Origin: Streptomyces actuosus
GTDB taxonomy: Bacteria; Actinomycetota; Actinomycetes; Streptomycetales; Streptomycetaceae
NCBI RefSeq assembly: GCF_016921115.1
Contig: NZ_JAFFZS010000006.1
Location: 186,001-250,000 of the forward strand
Direction: 5' to 3'
DNA: 64,000 nucleotides
This document shows, piece after piece, positions 1 through 8,641 of this stretch. How positions within the stretch are numbered: the stretch's first letter is position 1; the number at the start of each line of letters is the position of its first letter. The notes under the pieces were generated by a model, which was given only the letters and a program-made list of their open reading frames with translations, did not search any database and was not told the DNA's origin. Both the position numbers and the translations under genes were made by a program.

Positions 1-410
1 TAGCCGTCCAGAGGCGACGGGACTCGCTGGGAGCCGGCGCCGATCTGGAAGTCCGTTCCGCTGAGGAGCGTGTTCGTGGCGCGGAGCGATTCCTTCTCAC
101 CGCCCAGCCGAGTCAGCAGAGCCTGAACCTGATTGCCCCAGGCCTCGTGTGCGGCCTTGAGGGCGCCCGATGCCATCCAGCCGTCACCGTCCTTGGCGGA
201 GAACGCCTTGACCGCGGCGTCGGTCGCCTCGTCCGCCAGGGCGCCCGCCCTGCGCGTGCCCGGCTCGACGGTGTCCTCGATGGACTTGGCGGCCTTCTTC
301 TTCTCCGCCGGGGTGGAGGCGAGGTAAGGCCCCTGCGCGCCGCCGCCGTTCCCGCCTCCCCCGCCCGGATCCGTCGGGACCTGGTTGAGCTGCGTGCCGA
401 CGTCACTCAT
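1..410 (-). CDS. WXG100-like ESX-associated small protein (partial)
   Basis: The ATG lies at 408-410 and the frame is open to the left edge, so at least 136 codons are visible and the C-terminus is missing or ends exactly at the edge. The N-terminus (about residues 10-24) is Gly/Pro-rich. It is followed by a helical region containing an AHEAWGNQV segment, the W-x-G turn typical of WXG100 helical hairpins, and then an amphipathic second helix. No signal peptide or membrane segment is seen. It is the last gene of a minus-strand set with a membrane-anchored protein and a large WXG-like protein, which suggests type VII (ESX) secretion substrates or accessories. Family membership is inferred from the motif and the neighbours; no ESX ATPase is visible here. 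Confidence 0.55.
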   Translation of the reverse strand, partial: MSDVGTQLNQVPTDPGGGGGNGGGAQGPYLASTPAEKKKAAKSIEDTVEPGTRRAGALADEATDAAVKAFSAKDGDGWMASGALKAAHEAWGNQVQALLTRLGGEKESLRATNTLLSGTDFQIGAGSQRVPSPLDG

Positions 411-444
411 CGTGTGTCTCCTCCCCTTGCGCCGGTCGGCTGCG

Positions 445-1455
445 TCACGCGCATCGCATCGCCGCGCCGGCCGCCTCGGTGAACTCCTCGGTGAATCCCG
501 CCGTGTCCGGCAGGTGGGTGGCGGCACGCTCGGACGCGTCGAAGTACCGGAGGTCGAGCGCGAAGACCGTGTCCCTGCCCGCGCACTCGGCCCGGGTGAC
601 GTCGCGTCCGGTGAAGGCGGCGACGAGAGCGGGGTCGCCGACGACGGCAAGACGGGCGAACGGCCCGTCCCTGTCGCCGTCGAACGAGAGGTCGCAGTAC
701 AGACTGCCCTGACCGGGCGACCCGACGACCTGCTCGATCACACGCCGACCGCTGGGGCCCTGCGCCTTGGTGAGCTGGAACCCGCCGATGCCGCACACCT
801 GGTCGAGGTCCGCTGCCCGGGCGGGCGACGGCGCCGACGTAACCGTGGCCGTGTCACCGTAACCGGGCGTGGCGCAGTCGGCGGACCCGTCGATCAGGGC
901 GCGTGAGGCCGCGGCCAGCAGGTCCCGCATGCCGTCGGCGTCGCCCGCGGTGTCCGGGCTGGTGACGTCGGCGTGCAGGACCGGGCTCGCCCCGTCGCCG
1001 TCAAAGGACTTCGCGCAGACGGCCGGCAACAGGGCCCAGCCGCCGTAGGCGTCGTACGCGCCGTGTGTACCGCCCGACATGACGTGTCGCGCCGCGGAGA
1101 TCTGCCAGGCACCCCTGCCGAACGGGAAGCCGGCCTGCTCCGTCACGGTGCGCAGGCTGAGGCGCTCGTCCTGGCCCGGCAGCCACCCGGCCTTCCGGAT
1201 CGTGCACGAGGTGGCCGAGTCCTCGGAGGCCGACACGCGTCCGAGGCCACCGCCCAGCGCCCGAGCCGCTTCGTCGGGGGTCACCCAACCGTGACAGATC
1301 CGGCCCGAGTCGAGGACGTTCGTATTGAAGTACCCGAAAGCCCCGCCCAGGAGCACGGCCACGGCGGCCGCACCCACGATCCAGGCCCCCCGACGGGATC
1401 GTCGCCGGGGCGGATCACCGACCGCCGTGTCCTCGACCGACTGCGCGTTGTCCAC
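445..1455 (-). CDS. single-pass membrane-anchored extracytoplasmic protein, unknown function
   Basis: 336 aa with a GTG start seven bases past the stop of the upstream gene, so probably co-transcribed with it. An Arg-rich cytoplasmic N-terminus (PPRRRSRRG) precedes one hydrophobic segment at about residues 28-45. The rest is a soluble extracytoplasmic domain with several Cys residues (for example in RICHGW, TSCTIRK, AVCAKSF and DQVCGIGG) that could form disulfides. It lacks a lipobox. Its position between the large WXG-like protein and the small WXG protein fits a cell-envelope accessory of the same system. I do not recognise a named family, so any function is inferred from context only. Confidence 0.7.
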   Translation of the reverse strand: MDNAQSVEDTAVGDPPRRRSRRGAWIVGAAAVAVLLGGAFGYFNTNVLDSGRICHGWVTPDEAARALGGGLGRVSASEDSATSCTIRKAGWLPGQDERLSLRTVTEQAGFPFGRGAWQISAARHVMSGGTHGAYDAYGGWALLPAVCAKSFDGDGASPVLHADVTSPDTAGDADGMRDLLAAASRALIDGSADCATPGYGDTATVTSAPSPARAADLDQVCGIGGFQLTKAQGPSGRRVIEQVVGSPGQGSLYCDLSFDGDRDGPFARLAVVGDPALVAAFTGRDVTRAECAGRDTVFALDLRYFDASERAATHLPDTAGFTEEFTEAAGAAMRCA

Positions 1456-1461
1456 CGTGTC

Positions 1462-3741
1462 CTACTCCCAACCGAGATAGACGGCCGCGTCTCCGCGCGA
1501 CGCTCCGTACGACTGCTTGGCTTCGTCCCGCATCGCCTGCCACGCGTCCCAGTTGGGGTCGTGCTCGGAGTTGGTCTCGTCGTGGGTGTCGACTCCACGT
1601 TCCTCGGCCCAGCGGTCGATCATGTCGTACGTGCCGTTGATTCCGGACGCGTAGTGGGCCGAGTCCTTCTCCTGCGCCTGTGAACTCGCCGCTTCCGCCA
1701 CGTCCTTGGACCACTCGTACGTGGCCGCGTCGATCAGGCGCTGCGTCGTGTCGCCGAACACGGGCAAGCCGGTCACGGGGGCGCCCGCGAAGTGGTAGGC
1801 GTACCGTGCCATGTCGTTGACGGCGCCGATCTTCCCGTCGCGCTCGTCGAGGATGACGTCCGAGCCGATGGAGTTCATCGCTCCGGTCACCGCACCGAGG
1901 TCGCGTGCGGGATTCTTCCAGGCGTCGTTGCCGGTGCCGCCCGAGTCCGGAGCATGGGTCAACTGGTCCATGGCGTAGTGACGTTGGGTGTCCTGCAGCA
2001 GCGCGTAGGTCTGGTCGTCGGCGGACAGTCCGCGCATGACACGCATCAGGCTGTCCTTGCCGACGGTGATGCCGGCCTTGTCGCCGTCGGTCCAGATCTC
2101 ACCCTTGCCCTCGGGGCTCCCGTACTTGGTGCCGTTCTCGGCAAGGATGTTGTGGTTGTCCGCCGCGTAGTCGGCCATGGCGTGCCCCAGCGGTCTGCGC
2201 AGGTTGGCGTGGACGTCCTCGCCGCCGGCGCCGTCGTCGAGGATGTTGATCGTGGCCTGCATGACGCGGGCCTGCGCGGCGGTGTGCGAACTCGGCTTGC
2301 CGCCGGGTTCGCCCTCGTGCAGCGGCTCGTGGCCCGTGGTCGCCGCCTCCAGGGCACGGCCGAGCCCGATGCGGCTGGTCGGATCGTCCAGATTGGTGAC
2401 GCTGATGCCCGTGATCGTGTTCTTCGGCCACTCTCGTGCGCCGTCGCCACTGCCCGCCAGGTACTTCAAGTGGTCGTTGCCGACATGGTCGGATCCCGAG
2501 CCGTTGCCCTTCGGGTCGAAGAACGCCGTCGCGGCGTCCGGGTTGCGGCTCATCAGGTCGAGGGCGCCGTCCACGGCGTCCGTCTCCACACCCTTGTGGC
2601 CGGGACCCCACATGGTGAAGATGCCCGGGTGGTCCTTCTCGGCCTGGATCGTCTGGTCGCCCAGGTCGTACAGGAACTGGTCGTCGAAGTCCTGGTCGGC
2701 GTGCTGCATGAGGCTGACGTAGGACTGATAGCCGTACAGGGGGTTGGTGTTGGGGCCGAAGTTCTTCGTCCCCTCCTTCTTCATCCCTTCCGTCCACTCC
2801 CTGTAGAAGGCGCCGTCCCTGCTGTTCACCCACGCCGCGAACGCCGGCGAACCGGGCGGCATGTCCTTCACGCTCCCAGGCACGGCCGTCGCCGTGGCCA
2901 TGGAGTTGGCGAGGTTCTTCTCCATCTCCGCCAGCTGCAGCCTCTGCGCGCCGTCCGCGTCCTGAAACCGGTCGTTGAGCTCGTTGCCCAGTCTGATCGT
3001 CGCCTGCGGGCCGAGATCGTGCAGCAGTTCCTGACTGAATGCCTTGTCGCCGCGATTGTCGCGCAGCGCCCGCTGCAGTTGCTCCATCTCCTCGGCGGAG
3101 ACCTTCTTGCCGTCGGCCACCCGCCGGGCGATGTCCTCGATCGCGTCCTCCTCGTACGACTCGACGTCGCCCTTGGCACCGGCGTTGAACCCGCCCGGCA
3201 TCCCGTGCAGCGGGTCGCTGTCCTTCGCCACCGCGTTCAGGGCGATCTTCACGCCCTCGTCCGCGTCGGCTACCGCCCGGAGGGCAGCGTCGATGTGCGC
3301 GGTCCACGAACGCTCGGTCTCGGGCAGGTCGGGGTCGTGATGGATGGCGAAAGCTTCCTGCTGACTCACCTTCGAAAAGTCGAAATGGCACACGCCCTGG
3401 TCGGAGACCTTCATCCCGGCCTCGATCGCGTCGTCACGGGCTCGCTCCACGCGTGCCTTGAGGTCGACGAACCGGGTGTGCGCGTCCCGCAGCAGCGAGG
3501 CGACGGCCTTGGCCTCCGTCTGCGCAGCCTGAATCTCCTTGAGTGTGACATCGAAGCGCGCGTTGGCGGCGTTCGCACTCAAGCCGTTCCAGACCGGTCC
3601 ACCCAGCGAGATGCCGTGCACGTCGTCCCGGTACGAGGTCTCCACGTTGTCATGGAGGTCCTCGGCCATGCCGTCCCATTTCTGCGCCGCCGTCGTCAGC
3701 GTCGACAGATCGGTGGTCATGACTTCGTGATAGCTCGGCAT
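1462..3741 (-). CDS. large WXG/ESX-like protein (DUF6571-like)
   Basis: 759 aa. The N-terminal 130 residues are helical and carry a WNGLSANAA turn and a long heptad-like region, as in WXG/LXG-type N-termini. The remainder is a hydrophilic, mostly helical domain with many Asp, Gly and His residues and no membrane span, resembling the actinobacterial DUF6571 proteins often encoded beside ESX-like genes. A second ATG eight codons in (MTTDLSTL) could be the real start. First gene of the three-gene minus-strand set. Likely a secreted or envelope-associated effector or structural protein of a type VII pathway. The catalytic activity, if any, cannot be read from motifs. Confidence 0.6.
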   Translation of the reverse strand: MPSYHEVMTTDLSTLTTAAQKWDGMAEDLHDNVETSYRDDVHGISLGGPVWNGLSANAANARFDVTLKEIQAAQTEAKAVASLLRDAHTRFVDLKARVERARDDAIEAGMKVSDQGVCHFDFSKVSQQEAFAIHHDPDLPETERSWTAHIDAALRAVADADEGVKIALNAVAKDSDPLHGMPGGFNAGAKGDVESYEEDAIEDIARRVADGKKVSAEEMEQLQRALRDNRGDKAFSQELLHDLGPQATIRLGNELNDRFQDADGAQRLQLAEMEKNLANSMATATAVPGSVKDMPPGSPAFAAWVNSRDGAFYREWTEGMKKEGTKNFGPNTNPLYGYQSYVSLMQHADQDFDDQFLYDLGDQTIQAEKDHPGIFTMWGPGHKGVETDAVDGALDLMSRNPDAATAFFDPKGNGSGSDHVGNDHLKYLAGSGDGAREWPKNTITGISVTNLDDPTSRIGLGRALEAATTGHEPLHEGEPGGKPSSHTAAQARVMQATINILDDGAGGEDVHANLRRPLGHAMADYAADNHNILAENGTKYGSPEGKGEIWTDGDKAGITVGKDSLMRVMRGLSADDQTYALLQDTQRHYAMDQLTHAPDSGGTGNDAWKNPARDLGAVTGAMNSIGSDVILDERDGKIGAVNDMARYAYHFAGAPVTGLPVFGDTTQRLIDAATYEWSKDVAEAASSQAQEKDSAHYASGINGTYDMIDRWAEERGVDTHDETNSEHDPNWDAWQAMRDEAKQSYGASRGDAAVYLGWE

Positions 3742-4107
3742 CGCCCGCCCCCTACGACGATCAATACGATCCGCCTGTCATGCTATCCGTTCATTTTCGG
3801 CCTCCCCTGCGATCGGATCGCGTGTCGACGGGAGCGTCCGCCTCCCCGGAGAATCCGAGCCGCTTCCAGCCGCCCCATGCCCGCCCCGGCCCTCGACCCA
3901 CCAAGCGCTTTTCGCCAGAACCGCTCGGGGTCGGGACCCCGCCGTGGCTTTCGCCTGGGCCGCCGACCCCGAAGGATGCCCGCGCCCCCACGCACGAGAC
4001 CGGGTCCGACCTACCGCCGGTCGGACAAATGAACTCGCGGGCCTGGTCGACTCTGCTCGACTGATCGCCAGTGCTGTCGCCGCCGGCGCAGCCTCGCCGG
4101 GGGAGGC
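3742..4107. other. intergenic region, no supported gene
   Basis: About 366 bases between the start of the large WXG-like gene and the ribosome site of the frameshifted gene. Open frames here are Pro/Arg-rich and look like chance readings of GC-rich DNA. It should hold the minus-strand promoter for the WXG set, but no convincing -35/-10 pair stands out. Confidence 0.4.
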
Positions 4108-4442
4108 ATGACGGGCGTCGAGATCGAACTGCATGCCAGCCGACCGGCCATGGACTGGGATCGCTCCCGCGAAACGTTGATGCGCGGGTCGTACGAGCAC
4201 GGCGAGGCACTGGCCGACCTGCTGCTCGGCATGGACGAGACCCATCAGGTCGGGCTCGGGCGAGTGGATCCCTACGGGGACACGCTGTTCACCGAGCAGC
4301 AGGCGCGAGCTGCACTGCGGGAGATACCTTGTTGCAGCAGTGTTCGGAGCCGTCCTCGACGACAGCCGTCGTCGATCTCGAGCGGCTGCTGCAGTCCTGC
4401 TCGCAGACTCCAGGCAGCTACCTGTGGTTTGTCGGCGACTGA
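4108..4442 (+). pseudogene. frameshifted conserved hypothetical gene
   Basis: An ATG with a strong GGGGGAGG ribosome site opens a coherent frame of about 74 residues (beginning MTGVEIELHA; ends ...RAALREIP at about 4329). That frame then turns into Ser/Arg/Cys-rich low-quality sequence. The neighbouring frame takes over exactly there with LLQQCSEPSSTT... and ends properly at 4440-4442 with SYLWFVGD. Joined, the two halves give a plausible protein of about 110 aa, so a single-base indel near 4321-4334 is likely. Either the gene is broken or this is a sequencing error; programmed frameshifting is possible but no slippery heptamer is evident. Function unknown. Confidence 0.6.
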
Positions 4443-4444
4443 TC

Positions 4445-4566
4445 ATCCGCGGCTTCGCGGAGCCGGGGCACGAGTGACGCCAGATGAAGCTCGGCACGGT
4501 ATCGGGCCGCCGGTTCGTCGAAGCGTGGCGCGATGCCCGGAACTTGAAGCAGTGCTCGACCACGCC
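4445..4566 (-). mobile_element. remnant of an IS5-family transposase C-terminus
   Basis: On the minus strand one frame reads VVEHCF (4546-4563) and the adjacent frame continues at once with a VPGIAPRFDEPAARYRAEL segment and HLASLVPRLRE. This matches in order the conserved IS5-type transposase tail (VVERCF, N-K-L-K-Q, RGIATR-D, Y-A, LAS-L). A short deletion removes the Lys-rich linker and shifts frame. The catalytic DDE residues and terminal inverted repeats are not seen, so this is a dead scrap. It sits beside a frameshifted gene and near a deletion scar, suggesting past transposition. Confidence 0.5.
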
Positions 4567-4657
4567 GCCTGAACGGACCGCCCGACAGGAGCTCACCGCC
4601 CTCCACCTGCGCGCCTCGATGGATCCGGGTCGAAGACCCCATCCGGACACCCGGTGA

Positions 4658-5521
4658 TCACGACTCGGTACGGGCCTGGGCCGCCCTCCCGGTGAGCACG
4701 AACGACCGCAGGTGCGCGGCCAGTCGTTCCGGCTGGTCCTCCGGAATGAGGGTGTAGCTGTCCTCGATCTCCACCAGCTCGCTCCGGGGCAGCAACTCGG
4801 CGAGCCTGCGGCCGTGCGCGGGCGGCATGACCTTGTCCTCCGCCGCCCAGACCACGAGCGAGGGGCGGTCGAAGTCCCGCAGCCCCTCGGCCCAAGCGAG
4901 CAGTTCCTCCTCGGGCGGTACGCCCAGCACGTACTTGCGAAGGTCGCGACGGATGTCCGGGGAGGTCCACAAGGGCTGGAACCAGGCGTCCATGACCGCG
5001 TGCGGGACGGGCCGCTTGCTCATCCACCCCCAAGTGACGGGGAGTCGCCGCATCGGCTTCCACTTCAGCAGCTTGAAGGCGAAGCCGATCCCGCCGGGCA
5101 CCTTCGCCGCGGCATACAGGTTCGAACCGGGCAGGCCAGGTGGAAAGTTGTCGAACGCCTCGCAGGACGTGATGACGAGTCGGCCGATGCGCTCGTCGCG
5201 GCCCAGGGCGACCAGTGCCTGGGCGCCACCCCAGTCGCTCATCACCAGCGTGACGTCCCGCAGATCCAGTTCGTCCAGGAACTCCGCGACGAGCAGGGCC
5301 ACGCCGGTGATCGACAGGTCGGCGTCCGCCTCCATGGGAATGCGGTGACCGCCGAGCGGCAGCGTCGGAGTCACACAGCGGAACTCACCACGCAGACGAG
5401 CCACCACGTTGCGCCACAGCGAACCGTCCATCGCGACGCCGTGCAGCAGGACCAGCACGGGGCCGTCACCACCGGTGTCCTGGTACTCGACAATGCCTGC
5501 CCCAAGGTGCGCTTCAGTCAT
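4658..5521 (-). CDS. alpha/beta hydrolase, haloalkane-dehalogenase-like fold, catalytic His absent
   Basis: 287 aa. The oxyanion-loop motif LLHG lies at residues 25-28. The nucleophile elbow is V-M-S-D-W-G-G with Asp96 as nucleophile, the arrangement of haloalkane dehalogenases and epoxide hydrolases. An acid candidate lies in VVWAAEDKV (about 223-231). Where the catalytic His should fall, before the conserved EDQP (261-264), the sequence is D-S-Y-T-L-I-P, so the usual His is replaced. A similar Tyr-bearing form appears in some actinobacterial hydrolase homologs, as far as I recall, so this may define a non-canonical subfamily rather than decay. Cytoplasmic, monocistronic; substrate unknown. 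Confidence 0.8.
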   Translation of the reverse strand: MTEAHLGAGIVEYQDTGGDGPVLVLLHGVAMDGSLWRNVVARLRGEFRCVTPTLPLGGHRIPMEADADLSITGVALLVAEFLDELDLRDVTLVMSDWGGAQALVALGRDERIGRLVITSCEAFDNFPPGLPGSNLYAAAKVPGGIGFAFKLLKWKPMRRLPVTWGWMSKRPVPHAVMDAWFQPLWTSPDIRRDLRKYVLGVPPEEELLAWAEGLRDFDRPSLVVWAAEDKVMPPAHGRRLAELLPRSELVEIEDSYTLIPEDQPERLAAHLRSFVLTGRAAQARTES

Positions 5522-5902
5522 TTCGAATCTCCTTGCTCATGGTCCGGACGAGGAGGACGGGAACGGAGCCGCGGGCAACGGCCGCCATGGGCATGGCCGA
5601 CTGGCGGCACGCCGCCCCCGTCCCCGTGAGCCGTTCGCCGGCAAGCCGTATCCGACCTCGATGTGGATGCGCTGCACGACTGACAAGAGGCGGGAGCGGG
5701 CCGATGCACTCCCGACGAACTCGCCGCTTTCCTCAGGTGTTCCCTCCGTCCTGCCGTCCGCCGCCGGAGGCCTTCCCTCCGCCTGCACTCCTGCTGCCGG
5801 AGGGCTCTCTTCCGCCCGCGCTCCTCGCCCCATGGTCCGACGGCTGAGCACGGCATGGCTCGCGGATGCGCAGGTGAGGGTCCGCGGGCCGGATATGTGG
5901 GG
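5522..5902. other. intergenic region, no supported gene
   Basis: About 380 bases of GC-rich sequence between the intact hydrolase and the hydrolase pseudogene. Reading frames in both directions are low-complexity Arg/Pro/Ser. Short repeated CCGGAGG/CCTTCCCTCC elements occur near 5765-5815. I see no RNA gene, terminator or coding signal. Confidence 0.4.
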
Positions 5903-6390
5903 TCAGCGGTGACCGGAGAAGAGGTCGTCGGCCGCCTCGGCCACCAGGTCGGGCCGCTCCAGGTGGAGGTAGTGGCCGCAGCCGGGTATCACCCGCACGC
6001 GCAGGTCGTCGGCGTGCCGGCCGGCGTCGGTGAGGACGCTCGGCGGCAGCATGAAGTCCTGCTCGCCGGCGAGCAGGACGGTCGGTGTGGTCAGCCGCAG
6101 CTTCCTGTAACGGCCGAGGACCAGCTTGGCGACGTCCCGCAGCGCGAAGGCACGGTGGAGCGCCTCCCCCGCCCGGGCCCGGTCGGGCTCGCGGGCTGGA
6201 GCGCACGAACTCGCCCATCGTCTCCGGAGTCCACACCGCCTGCCGGACGACGCCCTTGCGCATCAGGTGACGCGTGAAGCCGGGCCGGCGGCGCAGCATC
6301 CAGCGGCCGAGCAGCGGCTGCTCCAGCAGCGCCGTGTACCAGAAGCGCCAGGACTGCGGCATGAGCCGGCGGTGCAGCGGCCAGGGATGC
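5903..6390 (-). pseudogene. alpha/beta hydrolase pseudogene: 5'-truncated and frameshifted
   Basis: Read from 6390 downward, one frame gives HPWPLHRRLMPQSW... through MGEFVRS, the cap domain of an alpha/beta hydrolase. A one-base shift near 6200 moves into the frame AREPDRARAGEAL..., followed by TTPTVLLAGEQDF, PGCGHYLHLERPD and a stop at 5903-5905. The catalytic His (GCGHYLHLERP) and the late acid region are therefore visible. The nucleophile elbow and the whole N-terminal half are missing: homology begins abruptly at about 6390, exactly where an unrelated plus-strand gene fragment starts. It is a dead gene left by a deletion. Confidence 0.7.
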
Positions 6391-6744
6391 AGCGTGCACC
6401 TGCTGCTCACCGGAACAGGCTCGGTCGTGGTGTTCTTCGGCCTGCTGCATGCGGCGGGCCCGGGCCTGCGCCACGCGGCCCTGGAGATGCCGCGGTGGGT
6501 ACTGGCCACCGTGATCGGCCTGTGCGGGACCGGTGCGGCGGTGCTGTGGGAGATGTACGAATGGGTGGCGGAGCAGGCCGCCCCCGGATCGATGCGGGTC
6601 GGCTACGGCGACACGATCGCCGACCTCGCGGTGGGTGCGGCGGGTTCCCTGGCGGTCGGCGGGTTGTTCGCCGCCCTGTCCCGGGGCGAGATGGCGGAGC
6701 GGCGGCGTGCCCCGGCCCGACCCGCGCGGCGGCGGGTCCCCTGA
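6391..6744 (+). pseudogene. 5'-truncated membrane protein (DUF2238/YjdF-like C-terminal half)
   Basis: From the junction at 6391 the plus strand reads VHLLLTGTGSVVVFFGLLHAAG..., then GAAVLWEMYEWVAEQ and VGYGDTIADLAVGAAGS, ending with an Arg/Ala-rich tail and TGA at 6742-6744. There are three hydrophobic segments. The E-x-YEW and Y-x-DT-x-x-D motifs resemble the C-terminal half of DUF2238/YjdF-type inner-membrane proteins. No start codon with a ribosome site lies at the beginning of the homologous part, and upstream codons belong to an antisense hydrolase fragment, so the N-terminal half has been lost. Probably not expressed as a functional protein. Confidence 0.6.
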
Positions 6745-6827
6745 CGCCGCGGTCCGGACGGCCCGGCACGCCGGAGACGGGCGGGGCGCCGGGGAGCCGG
6801 GCTCCGGGGTGTCCGGCCAAAGGCGGC

Positions 6828-8549
6828 TCACGCGCCGGGATCCGTGTCCCGGTGTGGCGGGCCGGCCAGCGGGTTGGGCAGCGGCCGGTAGCGGGCGTCG
6901 GCGCCGTCGGCGCCGGTCCAGCGCAGCAGCAGGTTCGTCTTGCCGGGCAGGGTCGGGGCGGCGAGCAGCGCGGCCGTCTCGGGCAGCCGATGCCGGGCGA
7001 ACTCCCGGCGCGCGGCGGGCCAGGGGTCCAGCCCGGGGTGGTGCTCGGCCAGCGCCCCGGCGACCTCTGTGAGGTGGTTGACGACCAGGCAGTACACCAG
7101 CCGCTGCCACCCGGCCGCCCGGCCGACGTCCGGCAGCAGTTTCACCCCCTCGGCGTCCCGGAAGAGGGCCTGCACGGGCGTCCCGCCGGCGTCCACGGCG
7201 ACCAGCGTGTTCTGCAGGTGCGCCTCCAGTACGACGCCGTGGTCGGCGAAGGCGGTCAGGGCCGGGGGGACGACGGCGGCGAGATAGGCCTCCCACCAGG
7301 CCGCCGGGTCGGGGGCCGCAAAGAGGGGGCTGCCCGGGAACCCCTCCACCAGGCCGGCGGCGAGCAGCGGGGTCGCACCGGGCAGCAACCGGTCGCGAAG
7401 CCCGTCCCGGACCAGGACGGCAAGCTCCTCGAAGGCGAAGGCGGCGGTGCGGTAGCCGCGGTCGCTCAGCCAGGCGGAGGGTCCGCGGGCCGACCCGACG
7501 GCATGCGCGGCGGCCCGGTCGGCGCGGCGCAGCCTCAGCAGGTCGTGCCGCCACAACCGGCGGATGTCGTTGGTGATGCGCACGTCGAGGCTGAACTTGA
7601 CGAACAGGTCCTCCTGCGGCGCGTACAGCGTGCGGATCGCGGCGGTCGGCCAGACCTCGGACGTGGTCGTACCGAGCCGGACGAGCCGGCCGTCCGCGAA
7701 GGCCGCCGCCAGTCGGTGTCCGACGAGGTCGAGCTGCCAGGGGTGGGCCGGCAGCAGCCGGTAGCCGGGCGGGGCCGTGCCGAGGGCGTCCAGGGCGGTC
7801 GTGTCGCCGTCCTCGACGACGGCGTCCTCGCGCAGCCCGAGCAGGACGAGCGGAAAGCGGGCGTGGGCCTCGGGCGCGTACGGGAGCCAGGTCGCCGCCG
7901 GACGTCCGCCGCGGGACTTGGGCGCGGGGTGGTGGGGGTGACCGGTGATCAGGGACTGCTCGGAGCAAAGGTAGCGGTCCTCGGGCGGGGTCGCGCGGGC
8001 GCGGGCGCCGAGCAGCGCGGCGACGGTGTCCCGGCTGTCGGTCATCTCCGCGGGCAGCTCGCGGTTGGGCAGGCCGGTGTGCCGCAGGAGCTCCTCGGCG
8101 ACGAGCGCGACGAGGTCGGCGTGGCCGAGCCGGCGCCAGCCGTCGGCCGTGCCCAGTTCCGGGTCGGCGGGCCGCCGTGTGCCGCGCACCCGCAGCAGCC
8201 GGCCCGTGCCGGGCAGCCGGTACACGGGGCGACCGGCCTCACCCGGCACCGGCCGGGCCACCTCCCGCAGGAGGCAGTTGAGCAGGGGGGCCGACGCGTA
8301 CGCGTCGGCCGCGGCTCCGGCGCGGGGGGCGCCGGGCGCGAGGCCGGGCCACGTGCGCACGCCGGACGGGGCGGCGGCACGGGCACCGCCGTCACCCACC
8401 GCCGTCCGCACCCGGGCGGCGGCCCGGCGCTCCCCGGCCCTCCAGTCGTGCTCGCCGGCCGGCGCGGTCGGGCCGATGGTGGCTGCGGCATCATCGTGGG
8501 CCCCGGCGTCGTCGCCGGCGGCCTGGGGCATGAAGTCCACGCGTTCCAC
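6828..8549 (-). CDS. NIS siderophore synthetase, IucA/IucC family (first of a divergent pair)
   Basis: About 573 aa. The GTG at 8547-8549 is preferred because AGGGA lies a few bases upstream; an ATG six codons later (8531) is the alternative. The family fingerprint is clear: GHPHHPAPKSRGG (ATP and substrate-binding His/Lys/Arg loop), LPAHPWQ, LFVKFSLDVRITNDIRR, a GVVLEAHLQNTLV metal/ATP site, and a C-terminal ferric-reductase-like FhuF part. These enzymes adenylate a carboxylate (often citrate) and join it to an amine or alcohol to build hydroxamate or carboxylate siderophores in the cytoplasm. The substrate cannot be assigned. It diverges from the second synthetase over about 90 bases with no obvious IdeR/DmdR iron box. 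Confidence 0.88.
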   Translation of the reverse strand: MERVDFMPQAAGDDAGAHDDAAATIGPTAPAGEHDWRAGERRAAARVRTAVGDGGARAAAPSGVRTWPGLAPGAPRAGAAADAYASAPLLNCLLREVARPVPGEAGRPVYRLPGTGRLLRVRGTRRPADPELGTADGWRRLGHADLVALVAEELLRHTGLPNRELPAEMTDSRDTVAALLGARARATPPEDRYLCSEQSLITGHPHHPAPKSRGGRPAATWLPYAPEAHARFPLVLLGLREDAVVEDGDTTALDALGTAPPGYRLLPAHPWQLDLVGHRLAAAFADGRLVRLGTTTSEVWPTAAIRTLYAPQEDLFVKFSLDVRITNDIRRLWRHDLLRLRRADRAAAHAVGSARGPSAWLSDRGYRTAAFAFEELAVLVRDGLRDRLLPGATPLLAAGLVEGFPGSPLFAAPDPAAWWEAYLAAVVPPALTAFADHGVVLEAHLQNTLVAVDAGGTPVQALFRDAEGVKLLPDVGRAAGWQRLVYCLVVNHLTEVAGALAEHHPGLDPWPAARREFARHRLPETAALLAAPTLPGKTNLLLRWTGADGADARYRPLPNPLAGPPHRDTDPGA

Positions 8550-8641
8550 TCGTTCCCTGCGGTCATGTCGGACGGGGACGATCAGTATCGCCGCCGTCAC
8601 CGCACGCCCTGACGCCCTATTCGTACCCGAGGAGCCCGACC

